DNA from: Bradyrhizobium sp. SRL28
GTDB lineage: Bacteria; Pseudomonadota; Alphaproteobacteria; Rhizobiales; Xanthobacteraceae
Assembly: GCF_018596315.1 (NCBI RefSeq)
Contig: NZ_JAHEAG010000003.1
Span: 62,001 to 126,000, forward strand
Reading direction: 5' to 3'
DNA: 64,000 bases
The position numbers and the translations under genes were made by a program. The notes beneath the pieces are model-generated. The model did not search any database and was not told where the DNA came from. It saw only the letters and a list, made by a program, of their open reading frames with translations. Positions 51,736 to 61,402 of this stretch are shown here, piece by piece (positions within the stretch are counted from its first letter, which is position 1; each line of letters begins with the position of its first letter).

Positions 51736-52131
51736 GAAATCTGGACGCCTTGTGATGCGAATGATGACTGAGCCCGCCCGTCCGTGAACCGCAGTCATGG
51801 ACGCCATATTCCCCGTGCCCAACATTCCCTGAGCCCAGCGCGTTTGGTGCCCAATTCTTCAGGGACCTCGTGGCGCCTTCTCGGGCGACCGCCGGTCTCT
51901 GTAACCGAAAAATGGTCCTCGACCAACCGAATACGCAGCCAATTCGCCCGGATTAAGGCGGCGGAACGGCCGCGTTACCAATTGTGGTTACTACGGAAAA
52001 CGCGTCCGTACGGCGCAAAATAGCTTAGAAATTCAAGGGCATTTCGAAGCCGAAAGCCTGGGCATTTCGAAGCCGAAAGCCCGGGCATTTCGAAGCCGAA
52101 AGTCCCGAAGACGAAGGCCGGGACACGAAAG
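51736..52131. other. Gene-free 396-base region between bamD and lpxC
   Basis: Contains the bamD promoter side and, at 52037-52105, a three-copy 23-base tandem repeat. The plus-strand frame 51784-52023 has no ribosome site and no recognisable domain. A lone TGTAACC at 51900 lacks the partner CGTA at the right distance. Confidence 0.5.
52037..52105. repeat. Three 23-base tandem repeats
   Basis: GGGCATTTCGAAGCCGAAAG plus three variable bases (CCT, CCC, TCC) occurs three times in a row, starting 26 bases after the lpxC stop. Each unit holds the palindromic core TTCGAA. The unit length is not a multiple of three, so it is non-coding. Confidence 0.9.
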
Positions 52132-53091
52132 TCAGGAAACGTCCGGACCATAGGCCGGGGCGATCAAGCCGCCCACCATGCCAGCGCCGGCCTCGACATG
52201 GCCACGGTGGCGGCGTGCCGGTTCAGCCTCGACCACCCGCCAGGCGCTGTGATCGGCCAACAGAGCCGTCAGCACGGCGTGGTTCAGCTTGTGGCCGCCA
52301 CGCACCGAGCGGTAGGCACCGAGCAGCGGCAAACCAGCCAGGGTAAGATCGCCAACCGCATCCAGCGCCTTGTGGCGGGCGCATTCGTCGCTGAAGCGCA
52401 GCCCTTCGGTGTTGAGCAGACGGGCGTCATCGAGCACCACGGTATTCTCAAACGAGGCGCCGCGCGCAAAACCGGCGCTCCAGAGCCGCGCGACGTCGTT
52501 CATGAAGCCAAAGGTCCGGGCGCGTGAAATCTCGCGGCGGAAGCTTTCGGGGTTGAGATCGAGCGAGAAATTCTGGCGGCCGATCACCGGATTCGCGAAG
52601 TCGATCTCGACCTCGACGCGGAACCCGCCCGCATGCGGGCGCAGCTCGCCGAAGCTATCGCCGATCGCGACCTGCACCGGCTTCAGCACCTGAATGAAGC
52701 GGCGCGAGGCCGACTGGGTGACGATGCCGGCCTGATCGATGGCGGCGACGAAAGCCGCCGCGCTGCCGTCCATGATCGGAACTTCGGGACCGTCAACTTC
52801 GATGATGGCGTTGTCGACGCCCATGCCGCGCAAGGCAGCGAGCACATGTTCGGCGGTGGAAACCAGCGGGCCTTCGCGGTCGCCGAGAACGGTAGCGAGA
52901 TCGGTGGCGGTGACGGATTCTGCGATGGCAGGAACTTCGCGGTCGGCCTCATCAAGGCCGGTGCGGACAAAAATAAAACCCGCATCCACAGGTGCAGGTC
53001 CGAGCGTCAGGCTGACAGGTAAACCGGAATGCACGCCAACGCCCGTTACGGTGGCTTGCGACCGAAGCGTGGTTTGACGGCTGAATTTCAT
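52132..53091 (-). CDS. lpxC: UDP-3-O-acyl-N-acetylglucosamine deacetylase
   Basis: 319 aa. Commits UDP-GlcNAc to lipid A synthesis; zinc enzyme in the cytoplasm. Ligands and catalytic residues: STAEHVLAALRGMGVDN (first His), HKALDAVGDLTLAG (His and Asp), and the general acid/base DHSAW (His). The N-terminal RQTTLRSQATVTGVGVHSG strand starts the fold. ATG at 53091. It stands 350 bases downstream of ftsZ with a terminator between, so has its own promoter. Confidence 0.95.
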   Translation of the reverse strand: MKFSRQTTLRSQATVTGVGVHSGLPVSLTLGPAPVDAGFIFVRTGLDEADREVPAIAESVTATDLATVLGDREGPLVSTAEHVLAALRGMGVDNAIIEVDGPEVPIMDGSAAAFVAAIDQAGIVTQSASRRFIQVLKPVQVAIGDSFGELRPHAGGFRVEVEIDFANPVIGRQNFSLDLNPESFRREISRARTFGFMNDVARLWSAGFARGASFENTVVLDDARLLNTEGLRFSDECARHKALDAVGDLTLAGLPLLGAYRSVRGGHKLNHAVLTALLADHSAWRVVEAEPARRHRGHVEAGAGMVGGLIAPAYGPDVS

Positions 53092-53384
53092 CGATAACTG
53101 CCCACTACCCGACTTAACCTAAAGACAGGAACCGCGCGTGAGCGCCGATTCGCGTTCTAGGCATCCCCAAGTCACGGCAGACCATAATCAATTCCGAAAG
53201 CGCGCCAACTCACGCTTCTTTACGGATTGTTACCCTATCTCTGCCGCAATCGCGCCAAGGGTTAACCAAACTCCGGCACGGCCGAAGGCTGTTTCAGCTG
53301 TGATAGCTGATCACGGAATGAATAATTAATCATTTAAAATCAGTTGGTTGACCGGCTATCCGGGGCGCGGCACCCAGCCAAGAG
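53092..53384. other. lpxC upstream region
   Basis: About 290 bases with no credible gene. It is AT-rich for this genome near 53310-53340 (TAATTAATCATTTAAAATC), which could be a promoter for lpxC. No clear CtrA box is present: the two TTAA sites here are 4 bases apart, not 7. Confidence 0.45.
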
Positions 53385-53415
53385 AAGGGCCCCGGCTGGG
53401 TTAGCCGGGGCCCTT
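53385..53415 (-). terminator. ftsZ terminator
   Basis: A 13-base perfect stem (AAGGGCCCCGGCT with AGCCGGGGCCCTT, 5-base loop), 26 bases after the ftsZ stop codon on the minus strand, followed by CTCTTGG. It ends the ftsQ-ftsA-ftsZ transcript before lpxC. Confidence 0.8.
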
Positions 53416-53441
53416 TGGCTCGCCTCAATTGTTACAAAACC

Positions 53442-55241
53442 TCAGTTGGCCTGGCGTCGGAGGAAGGCTGGGATATCAAGATGGTCGTCGCCCTGTGGCG
53501 TCGGCGCAACAGGTGCCGGGCGGCCATGGGCGTCCAAACCTTGCGGCGCCGGGCGCTTTGCATACTCGGATACCGGCTCGTGATTCGCCGCCATTTGCTG
53601 GGCGACGGTACGCTGCGGCTTCCGATCGGGCAGCGGCGCCATCGCAGGCCCGGAGGCGCGGGCCGCGATCGGCGGCTCGGTCTCTTCGTCGCGGCGGCCG
53701 AGGCCGACATTGGCGAGCCGCTGCAAGAGCGACAGCTTGGACTTCTGCGGATGCTCTTCCTCTGCCTCGCCGCGGGCCTGCCGGATTTCGGCCTGCGCCG
53801 GCATCGGGAGATCCTCGAATTTCGGCATCCGCGGCGAGCGGGCCGGCGCACGTTCGGCCGCCTGCGGGATGAAGGTTTCGGGTGTCGGAGGCTGCTCGGC
53901 CTCGGCGCGAGCGGCCTCGTTGTGATCCGGGAACAGGGTCGGCTTCTGCGCGATCGGGCGGACCGTGACATCGCCATAGGACGCCGGCTGGATCGGAGCC
54001 TGTTGCGGCGGCTCGACCGCCGCGGCGATCGCGGCGAGCGCTGCACGCTCGACATTGCTGGCCGGACGTTGCGCCGGCGCGGCGGGAGCCTGCGCGGGAA
54101 CCGGAGCAACCGCATGCGGCGCCGGCTCGAGCTTCTGGGCGCGTTCGGCCAGGCGCGCATTGTCGGCGCGAAGGCGAGCGGTCAGTTCAGCCAGACGGTT
54201 GTCGGGCGAGGACGGGGCAGCGGCGGTGGCAGTGGTCGCGACCGCCGGAGCGGCGGCGGCATTGCGCGCGATCTGCGCCTGCTCGATACCCGTGGCGACG
54301 ACGGAAACGCGGATGATGCCGTCGAGCGTTTCGTCGAAGGTGGCGCCGACGATGATGTTGGCGTCCTGATCCACTTCCTCGCGAATCCGGGTTGCGGCTT
54401 CGTCGACTTCGAACAGGGTCAAGTCCTTGCCGCCGGTGATCGAGATCAACAGGCCGCGGGCGCCCTTCATCGATGAGTCGTCGATCAGCGGGTTGGCGAT
54501 CGCAGCTTCCGCTGCGGTCAGCGCCCGCTTGTCGCCGGTGGCTTCGCCGGTTCCCATCATCGCCTTGCCCATTTCGCGCATCACGGCGCGGACGTCGGCG
54601 AAGTCGAGGTTGATCAGGCCTTCCTTGACCATCAGGTCGGTGATGCAGGCAACGCCCGAATAGAGCACCTGGTCGGCCATCGCGAAGGCGTCGGCGAAGG
54701 TGGTCTTTTCGTTGGCGACCCGGAACAGGTTTTGGTTCGGGATGATCAGGAGCGTGTCGACCACCTTGTGCAGTTCGGCGATGCCGGACTCGGCGGTGCG
54801 CATGCGGCGCATGCCCTCGAAGTGGAACGGCTTGGTCACGACGCCGACGGTGAGGATGCCCATTTCGCGCGCGGTCTTGGCGATGACAGGGGCTGCACCC
54901 GTGCCGGTGCCGCCGCCCATGCCGGCGGTGACGAACACCATGTTGGCGCCCGAGAGATGGTCGCGAAGCTCGTCGATGACCTCCTGCGCCGCCGCCGCGC
55001 CGACATCAGGCTGGGACCCCGCGCCGAGGCCCTGCGTCACCTGCGTGCCCATCTGCACGATGCGCTGCGCCTTCGACATGGTCAGCGCCTGCGCGTCGGT
55101 GTTGGCGACGACGAAATCGACGCCCTGCAACCCGGCAGTAATCATGTTATTGACGGCATTGCCGCCTGCTCCACCGACGCCGAAGACGGTAATCCGCGGT
55201 TTCAGCTCGCTGATGTCAGGGGGGGTCAGATTGAGTGCCAT
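53442..55241 (-). CDS. ftsZ: Cell division GTPase FtsZ
   Basis: 599 aa, long because of a ~270-residue Pro/Ala/Gln-rich linker (about 320-585). The GTPase domain has VANTDAQAL, the tubulin signature [13 protein letters not shown] (about 105) and the T7-loop [11 protein letters not shown]. The extreme C-terminus [14 protein letters not shown] is the FtsA/FtsZ-binding tail. ATG at 55241 has GAGGCAACC upstream. The Z-ring polymer directs division. Terminator at 53385. Confidence 0.97.
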   Translation of the reverse strand: MALNLTPPDISELKPRITVFGVGGAGGNAVNNMITAGLQGVDFVVANTDAQALTMSKAQRIVQMGTQVTQGLGAGSQPDVGAAAAQEVIDELRDHLSGANMVFVTAGMGGGTGTGAAPVIAKTAREMGILTVGVVTKPFHFEGMRRMRTAESGIAELHKVVDTLLIIPNQNLFRVANEKTTFADAFAMADQVLYSGVACITDLMVKEGLINLDFADVRAVMREMGKAMMGTGEATGDKRALTAAEAAIANPLIDDSSMKGARGLLISITGGKDLTLFEVDEAATRIREEVDQDANIIVGATFDETLDGIIRVSVVATGIEQAQIARNAAAAPAVATTATAAAPSSPDNRLAELTARLRADNARLAERAQKLEPAPHAVAPVPAQAPAAPAQRPASNVERAALAAIAAAVEPPQQAPIQPASYGDVTVRPIAQKPTLFPDHNEAARAEAEQPPTPETFIPQAAERAPARSPRMPKFEDLPMPAQAEIRQARGEAEEEHPQKSKLSLLQRLANVGLGRRDEETEPPIAARASGPAMAPLPDRKPQRTVAQQMAANHEPVSEYAKRPAPQGLDAHGRPAPVAPTPQGDDHLDIPAFLRRQAN

Positions 55242-55331
55242 GGTTGCCTCTCGATTACGACGCGCGCTTTGGTTCACCCCGGCCGGCGGCCGCGGGGTTT
55301 GGTGAAAATCGTTTGGTTACTGGACCGGTCA

Positions 55332-56651
55332 TCAGAAGCCCTCGCGAAGCCATCGTCCGACCTTTCCGAAATAGCCGTCAGTCCCTGTCCTGAGCTGCCG
55401 CGTATGCCGCGGTTCGACGTGTTCCAGATGAGCGTATTGCGGATAGACCAGGAGGCCGGTCGGCACCGCGAACGAGGCGCTCTTGGCCTCGTTGGGCAAC
55501 CGGCCGAAACCGAGCGGACGGCCGATCCGGACCGGCCGGTTGAGAATGCGGGTGGCGAGTTCGACGGTGCCGGTGAGCTGGGAAGCGCCGCCGCTCAACA
55601 CAACCCGCGCCCTCGGCTCTGCCGCAAAGGGGGAATCCGCGAGCCGGTCCCGGACCATTTCAAAAATCTCCTCGGCGCGATGCCGGACGATGTTGGCAAT
55701 CGTGGCGCGCGAAACGATCTGCGGCGCATCGTGTTCTTCGCCCGCAGTCGGTACAGACATCAGCTCGCGCGCGTCAGACCCGCCGGTCAGCACGGTGCCA
55801 TATAACGTCTTGATTCGCTCGGCATCCGCAATGCATGCGCTGACGCCGCGTGCAAGATCCATCGTCACGTGCTGCCCGCCGAGCGCAAATCCGCTGGCAT
55901 GCACGAAGCGGCCAGCCGAATAGGTCGCAATCGTGGTCGATCCGGCGCCCATTTCGACCACGGCAGCGCCGAGATCGGCCTCGTCGTCGGTCAACACGGA
56001 CAGGCCTGCGACATAAGGACTCGCCGCCATGGCTTCGACATTGAGATGGCAGCGCTCGACCACCAGCATCAGGTTGCGCGCGACCGTCGCATCCGCCGTC
56101 ACCACGTTCATGTCGACGCCGAACTGCCGGGCCACCATGCCGCGGGGATCGCGGATGCCCTTGACGCCATCCAGCGCATAGCCGACCGGCAGCGCGTGCA
56201 GTACCGTGCGTCCCTCGCCGGTGGCGTGGCGCATGCCGGTGGAGGTCACCCGGGTGACGTCATCGGCGGTAACGGCGCCACCTCTGATATCGGCGGCAGC
56301 CTCGACCAGTTGCCCCTGCAACCGGCCGCCGGAAACCGACAGCAATACTGACTCAACGCGGACCTTGGCCATGCCCTCGGCCAGCGCCACCGCCTGGCGG
56401 ACCGCCTGCTCGCATTCGGCGAGATCGACCACGGAGCCGGCCTTGACGCCGCGCGACTGGATCTGGCTGTAGCCGATCAATTCCACCGCATGGGTGCGGC
56501 CGCGCAGCGCGTCGTTCGCCGGCGACGGCTTCAGCCGCGCGATCATGCAGGCGATCTTGCTGGTGCCGACATCGAGCGACGCCACCAGCGCCGTGCGCTT
56601 GTGATCGACGGGGCGTGTCTTCGGGGTCTGGTTGCGATCGAGGCCGGTCAT
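55332..56651 (-). CDS. ftsA: Cell division actin-like protein FtsA
   Basis: 439 aa. Actin-like ATPase that links FtsZ to the membrane. ATP-binding: LVASLDVGTSKIACMIA, AAVVEMGAGSTTIATY, and VVLSGGASQLTG. The C-terminal amphipathic helix (GYFGKVGRWLREGF) is the membrane anchor. The start overlaps the ftsQ stop (ATGA), so the two are coupled. Gap of 90 bases to ftsZ. Confidence 0.96.
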   Translation of the reverse strand: MTGLDRNQTPKTRPVDHKRTALVASLDVGTSKIACMIARLKPSPANDALRGRTHAVELIGYSQIQSRGVKAGSVVDLAECEQAVRQAVALAEGMAKVRVESVLLSVSGGRLQGQLVEAAADIRGGAVTADDVTRVTSTGMRHATGEGRTVLHALPVGYALDGVKGIRDPRGMVARQFGVDMNVVTADATVARNLMLVVERCHLNVEAMAASPYVAGLSVLTDDEADLGAAVVEMGAGSTTIATYSAGRFVHASGFALGGQHVTMDLARGVSACIADAERIKTLYGTVLTGGSDARELMSVPTAGEEHDAPQIVSRATIANIVRHRAEEIFEMVRDRLADSPFAAEPRARVVLSGGASQLTGTVELATRILNRPVRIGRPLGFGRLPNEAKSASFAVPTGLLVYPQYAHLEHVEPRHTRQLRTGTDGYFGKVGRWLREGF

Positions 56652-57634
56652 GCGTCACCGGCCTTTTTCTTGGGTTTCTTGTCCTTGAACAGTTCTTCGC
56701 GGGCCTTGGCTGCTTCTTCCGACAATTGCACGGTGAGCCTGTCCGGCAGACGCATGTCGACGGTGACGATGTCGCGCGAGAACAGCCGGTCGTCCTTGTC
56801 GAGCTTGCTCAGCATCGCAAGCGCGTTGCCGACGTCGTTCTCCGGCAGGCGAATGTCGAGGCCGTCCTTCAGCCGCAAATTCCAGCGCCGTTCGCCGACG
56901 AAGATCGCAGCCTTGGTCGCTGCGCGAACCTGCGGATAGCGGTCCAGAAGGGCGAGGAAGTCGCGGGCCCTGACGTCGGCGCCCTTCCCCACCACCAGCG
57001 GCAGCGTCACGAAGCGGCGCGACACGTAGGGCTCCAGCACCGCGCCATCTTCCGAGATCACGGACAGCCGGCCGTCCTGCTGCCACAGCGCGAAAGCCGT
57101 GCGCTCAACGATGTCGATCTGCAGCCGGCCCGGATAAAGCTTCAGGATGGTCGCGTCTGATATCCAGGGATTCGCCTTGAGCTTGTCGCGCAGGGTGGTG
57201 GCATCGAGAAACAGCAGCGAAGAGCGGCCATTGACGCCGCCGATCGCGAGCACCTCGTCCTGGCTCAATTGCTTGCGGCCGTTGATCGCAATCTCGGTGA
57301 TGCGGAACCCGGCTGAATTGGCCAATGCGTTGCGGGTGTCGTTGAGCGCAACCATGAATTCGTCAACATGACCGCCCTTGACGATTCCAAGGCCGGCGCT
57401 GCCGAGCAGCATCAGCACGGTGAGGGTCACGCCGAGGCGATTCGGAAGATGACGCTCGACCAGACGGACCAGACGATTCGGCGGCTCACGATCGACTACG
57501 CGCTTTGCCGGGACACGGGCACGAAGGCCCAGCCGCTCGCGCAGCAGCACAGCCGCTCCAATAGCGGCCGCTTTCAGGTCAGCTTGGGGCCCCAGCGATC
57601 TCACCGACCGAGCGAGGCGTCCTGCACCATCCAT
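56648..57634 (-). CDS. ftsQ: Cell division protein FtsQ
   Basis: 328 aa. Single transmembrane helix (LTVLMLLGSAGLGIVKGG, about residues 65-82), then a POTRA domain (FRITEIAINGRKQLSQDEVL) and the beta domain. The Lys-rich tail (KDKKPKKKAGDA) is close to the stop. It connects early and late divisome parts. The ATG at 57634 (MDGAGRLARSVRS) fits the family; the open frame to 57865 adds a Cys-rich stretch unlike FtsQ. Upstream 307-base gap includes a CtrA box. Confidence 0.92.
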   Translation of the reverse strand: MDGAGRLARSVRSLGPQADLKAAAIGAAVLLRERLGLRARVPAKRVVDREPPNRLVRLVERHLPNRLGVTLTVLMLLGSAGLGIVKGGHVDEFMVALNDTRNALANSAGFRITEIAINGRKQLSQDEVLAIGGVNGRSSLLFLDATTLRDKLKANPWISDATILKLYPGRLQIDIVERTAFALWQQDGRLSVISEDGAVLEPYVSRRFVTLPLVVGKGADVRARDFLALLDRYPQVRAATKAAIFVGERRWNLRLKDGLDIRLPENDVGNALAMLSKLDKDDRLFSRDIVTVDMRLPDRLTVQLSEEAAKAREELFKDKKPKKKAGDA

Positions 57635-57941
57635 TGCACGAGCCTGTCCAAGTGTTGTTCCCGCAAGCGTTTTTGCGGGTTCCGGCCCATATGACGCCTC
57701 GGTCTTGCCGGACTTGGTGCTGATCTGAAGTCGGAACAGCGCACGCCGGAGCCAAGCGCAACATGCGCCGCCAGCGTTAACCTTCGGACTTCCTGGTAAA
57801 CAAAGTGTAAATTTGCGGCACTGCGGACGCGCTTTGACGCGTCTTTTGAGTGGTTTGCCGGACAATTCTTAGGATTTTAGCAACAATTCTCGTGGCGAGG
57901 TTAGTTCCGGGTTAACGGCCTGTTAATGGCTCAGCGGGCGG
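57635..57941 (-). other. 307-base gap between ddl and ftsQ
   Basis: Unusual in an otherwise tight cluster. No gene is recognisable; the frame open upstream of ftsQ reads an unlikely Cys/Arg-rich peptide. It carries a CtrA box (57912-57926) and AT-rich DNA around 57795-57815 and 57880-57890, so a promoter for ftsQ-ftsA-ftsZ is probable. Confidence 0.6.
57912..57926. promoter_or_regulatory. CtrA binding site TTAA-N7-TTAA
   Basis: TTAA at 57912-57915, 7 bases, TTAA at 57923-57926: a perfect full CtrA box. It lies 16 bases after the ddl stop and 278 bases upstream of ftsQ. In alphaproteobacteria CtrA times division genes, so control of ftsQAZ is likely. Confidence 0.65.
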
Positions 57942-58934
57942 TCAAACCCGTTCCCGGTTCCGCCGTTCGGCCAGCGCGATCTGCTCACGCAGAAAATCCG
58001 GGAATTCGATCCCCTGCGCCTTCAGCGCCTTCGGGTAGAGCGATGCGGCGGTCAGGCCCGGCAGCGTGTTGGTTTCCAGGTAAACCAGCCCTTTCGCCGA
58101 GACGATGAAGTCGGTCCTTGAGTAACCGCTACAGGACAGCGCCCGATGCGCCCGCAACGCCTGGTCCATGAGCGCGGCGCTGATCTCGGGTGAAAAGCGT
58201 CCAGGGCAGATCTCCTGGGTCGATTTCAGCAGGTATTTCGCCGCGTAGTCGAACGCGCCATCCGCGGGCACGATCTCGACCGGCGGCAGCGAAAGCACCG
58301 AACCGTCGGGCCGCTCCAGCACACCGCAGGTCGCCTCCACGCCCGAGATGAACGGCTCGATCAAATATTCCTCCGTTTTGGCGGCGTTGCGCACGGCGAC
58401 GAGATCCTGCTTCGCATTGACGAAGATCAGGCCATAGCTCGATCCATCCCGCGCCGGCTTTGCGATCAGCTTGCCGTATTCGGCAAACGCCGCGTCGAGG
58501 TTTTCCAGGGCGACACCGGCCGGCGCCGCGACGCCCGCAATCGCCGCGAATCGTTTGGCCGCCACCTTGTCCAAGGCGAGATTGGACGACGCCGAGCCGG
58601 AGCCGGTGAAGGGAATCCCGCGCAGTTCGCACATCGCCTGCAATTCGCCGTTCTCGGCCCGGCCGCCATGCAGGCCGAGCACCAGCACGCGATCCTCGGA
58701 CTTGGCCTTGTCGAGCGCCGCTTCGAGCGGCAGGCCGCGGTTGCCGGGTTTGAATTCATCCTCGAACGGACGCGCGTGTCCGAGCAGCTTCTGCGACGCG
58801 ACCTCGTGCACGGTGTCGGCAACGTCCCAGAACCAGAGATCGGCTTCCGGCAACGCCCGATGCAGCGCCTGGGCGCTCGCGACCGAGACCAGCCGCTCCG
58901 TGTTGGTACCGCCAAAGAGAATGGTAATCCGCAT
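57942..58934 (-). CDS. ddl: D-alanine--D-alanine ligase
   Basis: 330 aa ATP-grasp enzyme making D-Ala-D-Ala for peptidoglycan. ATP-grasp blocks: GIPFTGSGSASSNLALDK, LIAKPARDGSSYG, EEYLIEPFISGVEATCGVL, and the Mg site YLETNTLPGLTAASLYPKA. The N-terminus ITILFGGTNTERLVS replaces the usual GGxSxER motif with GGTNTER. The ATG at 58934 overlaps the murB stop (TGATG), indicating coupling. Frame opens to 58970 inside murB. Confidence 0.94.
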   Translation of the reverse strand: MRITILFGGTNTERLVSVASAQALHRALPEADLWFWDVADTVHEVASQKLLGHARPFEDEFKPGNRGLPLEAALDKAKSEDRVLVLGLHGGRAENGELQAMCELRGIPFTGSGSASSNLALDKVAAKRFAAIAGVAAPAGVALENLDAAFAEYGKLIAKPARDGSSYGLIFVNAKQDLVAVRNAAKTEEYLIEPFISGVEATCGVLERPDGSVLSLPPVEIVPADGAFDYAAKYLLKSTQEICPGRFSPEISAALMDQALRAHRALSCSGYSRTDFIVSAKGLVYLETNTLPGLTAASLYPKALKAQGIEFPDFLREQIALAERRNRERV

Positions 58935-59857
58935 CAGCCCTGCTCGATTCCGATCCGCTTGATTTCCCAATGTAGCTCTATGCCAGAATTCGCTTTAACC
59001 CGCTCGCGCACGGTTTCACCCAGCGTTTCAATATCATGTCCGGTGGCGTTACCGGTATTGATAAGGAAATTGCAGTGCATTTCCGAGACCTGCGCCCCGC
59101 CGACCCGCAGGCCCCGGCAGCCGGCGGCGTCGATCAGTTTCCACGCGCTGTTGCCGGGTGGATTCTTGAAGGTTGAACCGCCGGTCTTTTCGCGAATCGG
59201 CTGAGCGGTTTCGCGATGGTTCTGCACCTCGTTCATCCGCGCGCGAATGGCCTCAGTATCCGTGATTGCGCCTTGAAAGCGCGCCGACGTGAAGATGATC
59301 GATGGGTCGACGCCGCTGTTGCGATAGACGAACTTCATGTCGGCATTGCCAAAGACATGTCTCGTGCCGTCGCGACCGATGCCGACAGCCTCGATCAGGA
59401 TATCCTTGGTTTCCCCGCCATTGGCGCCGGCATTCATCCGCAGCGCGCCGCCGATGGTGCCGGGAATGCCGAAGAAGAATTCCATGCCGCCGATGTTGGC
59501 GGCTGCCGCAGTCTCCGCCACGCGCTTGTCGAGTGCAGCCGTGCCCGCGCTGACGATATCGCCGGAAGCGGACGTCTCGCCAAACGCCCGCGGCGCCAGG
59601 CGGATCACCACACCCGCCATGCCGCCATCGCGCACGATCAGGTTGGAGCCGACGCCGACGACATAGACCGCCAATTCCTTCGGAAGCAGCTTCAAGAAGT
59701 ACGCGAGATCGTCCTCATCCGCCGGCGTAAACAGCACCTGTGCCGGCCCGCCGACGCGAAACCACGTCAGCTCCGCCAGCGACTGGTTCGCCAGCAGCCG
59801 CCCGCGCAGTTGCGGCATGGCGGCTTTCAGATCAGGCGTGATGTCGGGGAATGCCAC
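58934..59857 (-). CDS. murB: UDP-N-acetylenolpyruvoylglucosamine reductase
   Basis: 307 aa FAD enzyme reducing UDP-GlcNAc-enolpyruvate. Motifs: [26 protein letters not shown] (FAD), [44 protein letters not shown] (the catalytic Ser in GST). I chose the GTG at 59857 ([10 protein letters not shown]), right after the murC stop at 59860; the longer frame to 60124 lies entirely within murC and has a Cys/Arg composition unlike MurB. Coupled to ddl. Confidence 0.93.
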   Translation of the reverse strand: MAFPDITPDLKAAMPQLRGRLLANQSLAELTWFRVGGPAQVLFTPADEDDLAYFLKLLPKELAVYVVGVGSNLIVRDGGMAGVVIRLAPRAFGETSASGDIVSAGTAALDKRVAETAAAANIGGMEFFFGIPGTIGGALRMNAGANGGETKDILIEAVGIGRDGTRHVFGNADMKFVYRNSGVDPSIIFTSARFQGAITDTEAIRARMNEVQNHRETAQPIREKTGGSTFKNPPGNSAWKLIDAAGCRGLRVGGAQVSEMHCNFLINTGNATGHDIETLGETVRERVKANSGIELHWEIKRIGIEQG

Positions 59858-59859
59858 CG

Positions 59860-61263
59860 TTAACCCAAAGCCTTCAATTCGCCGGGCAGCGCGTAGGCCC
59901 ATTGCGTGATGTTGCCGGCGCCGAGGCAGACGACGAGATCGCCCGGATGCGCAATTCCGTGAACGACTTTGGCCAGTTCCGCCGAACTCTGCAGCGGGAT
60001 CACCTCGCGATGGCCATGCGTGCGCAGGCCGAGCACGAAATGGTCGCGGTCGATGCCCTCGATCGGCGCCTCGCCGGCCGGATAAACCTCGGCAACAACA
60101 ACTGCGTCGGCATCGTTGAAACAAGTGCAGAATTCTTCGAACAGCGATTGCAGCCGAGTGAAGCGATGCGGCTGCACCACGGCGACGACCTTGCCGTTGG
60201 TGGATTCCCGCGCCGCTTTAAGGACGGCTGATATCTCGACGGGGTGGTGGCCGTAATCGTCGATCACGGTGACACCGTTCCACTCGCCGGTCCGGGTGAA
60301 GCGCCGCTTGACGCCGCCGAAGCCTGCGATCGCCTTGCGGATCGCCTCGTCGGACATGCCGAGCTCATGGGCCACCGCGATCGCCGCGGTCGCATTCGAT
60401 GCGTTATGCCGGCCGGGCATCGGCAGCATGATATCAGCGATCTCGTGGATGGCGTCGGTCTTGCGGTTGCGGAACACGACCTTGAATGTCGATCCGCCGC
60501 CGGTCGGCGTCAGATCGACCAGCCGCACATCGGCTTGCGGGTTTTCACCGTAGGTGATGATGCGGCGATCCTCGATCTTGCCGACAAGGGTCTGCACCAC
60601 GGGATGATCGGTGCACATTACGGCAAAGCCATAGAACGGCACGTTCTCGACGAAATTGCGGAACGCTTCCTGGATCGCCTCGAAAGTCTTGAAATGATCG
60701 AGATGTTCGGGATCGATGTTGGTGACGATCACGACATCGGACGGCAGCTTCAGGAACGTGCCGTCGCTCTCATCGGCTTCGACCACCATCCAGTCGCCGG
60801 CGCCGAGCCGGGCGTTGGAGCCATAGGCATTGATGATACCGCCGTTGATCACGGTCGGATCGAGGCCGCCGGCATCGAGCAGTGTCGCCACCATCGTCGT
60901 CGTGGTAGTCTTGCCGTGGGTGCCCGCAATCGCGACGCAGCTTTTCAAACGCATCAATTCGGCGAGCATTTCGGCGCGGCGCACCACCGGGATGCGCTGG
61001 GCGCGGGCCGCCATCAGCTCCGGATTGTCACGCTTGATCGCGGTCGAGACCACGACCACGTCGGCGCCGTCGACATTCTCGGCCTTGTGGCCGACCGAGA
61101 CCTTGACGCCCTTCTCCCGCAGCCGCGCGACATTGCCGCTCTCGGAGGCGTCCGAGCCCTGCACGGTGTAGCCGAGATTGACGAGGACCTCGGCGATTCC
61201 GCTCATGCCGATGCCGCCGATCCCGACGAAGTGAATGGGTCCGATCTCGCGCGGCAGTCTCAT
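59860..61263 (-). CDS. murC: UDP-N-acetylmuramate--L-alanine ligase
   Basis: 467 aa. Adds L-Ala to UDP-MurNAc. Rossmann start [21 protein letters not shown]-loop [16 protein letters not shown] (about residue 115); [24 protein letters not shown] and [10 protein letters not shown] blocks. It ends 2 bases before the murB start. Between its start and the murG end sits a palindromic repeat. Confidence 0.96.
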   Translation of the reverse strand: MRLPREIGPIHFVGIGGIGMSGIAEVLVNLGYTVQGSDASESGNVARLREKGVKVSVGHKAENVDGADVVVVSTAIKRDNPELMAARAQRIPVVRRAEMLAELMRLKSCVAIAGTHGKTTTTTMVATLLDAGGLDPTVINGGIINAYGSNARLGAGDWMVVEADESDGTFLKLPSDVVIVTNIDPEHLDHFKTFEAIQEAFRNFVENVPFYGFAVMCTDHPVVQTLVGKIEDRRIITYGENPQADVRLVDLTPTGGGSTFKVVFRNRKTDAIHEIADIMLPMPGRHNASNATAAIAVAHELGMSDEAIRKAIAGFGGVKRRFTRTGEWNGVTVIDDYGHHPVEISAVLKAARESTNGKVVAVVQPHRFTRLQSLFEEFCTCFNDADAVVVAEVYPAGEAPIEGIDRDHFVLGLRTHGHREVIPLQSSAELAKVVHGIAHPGDLVVCLGAGNITQWAYALPGELKALG

Positions 61264-61276
61264 GGTGCATCCCTAG

Positions 61277-61380
61277 TCGTCATCATCCTCGAAAAGCGGA
61301 TGATCCAGTATTCCGCGAAGCCGGGCTCAAATCAGGCGCCGCAGAGTACTGGATGCCCCGCTTTCGAAGGCGCTGACAAG
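61277..61380. repeat. Intergenic palindromic repeat, family 1 (degenerate)
   Basis: Same design as 44490-44590: GTCGTCATCATCCTCGAAAA at the left, and TACTGGATGCCCCGCTTTCG at the right. It lies in the 139 bases between murC and murG, interrupting a cell-wall operon. Confidence 0.8.
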
Positions 61381-61402
61381 GGGCAATTTTGTGCGCAACG
61401 GC

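Noticed and set aside
51900..51906. TGTAACC considered as a third ECF promoter
   Set aside because: There is no CGTA 16 bases downstream, and the following gene direction does not fit.
57635..57865. N-terminal extension of ftsQ by 77 residues
   Set aside because: The stretch is Cys/Arg-rich and unlike any FtsQ; the ATG at 57634 gives the normal protein.
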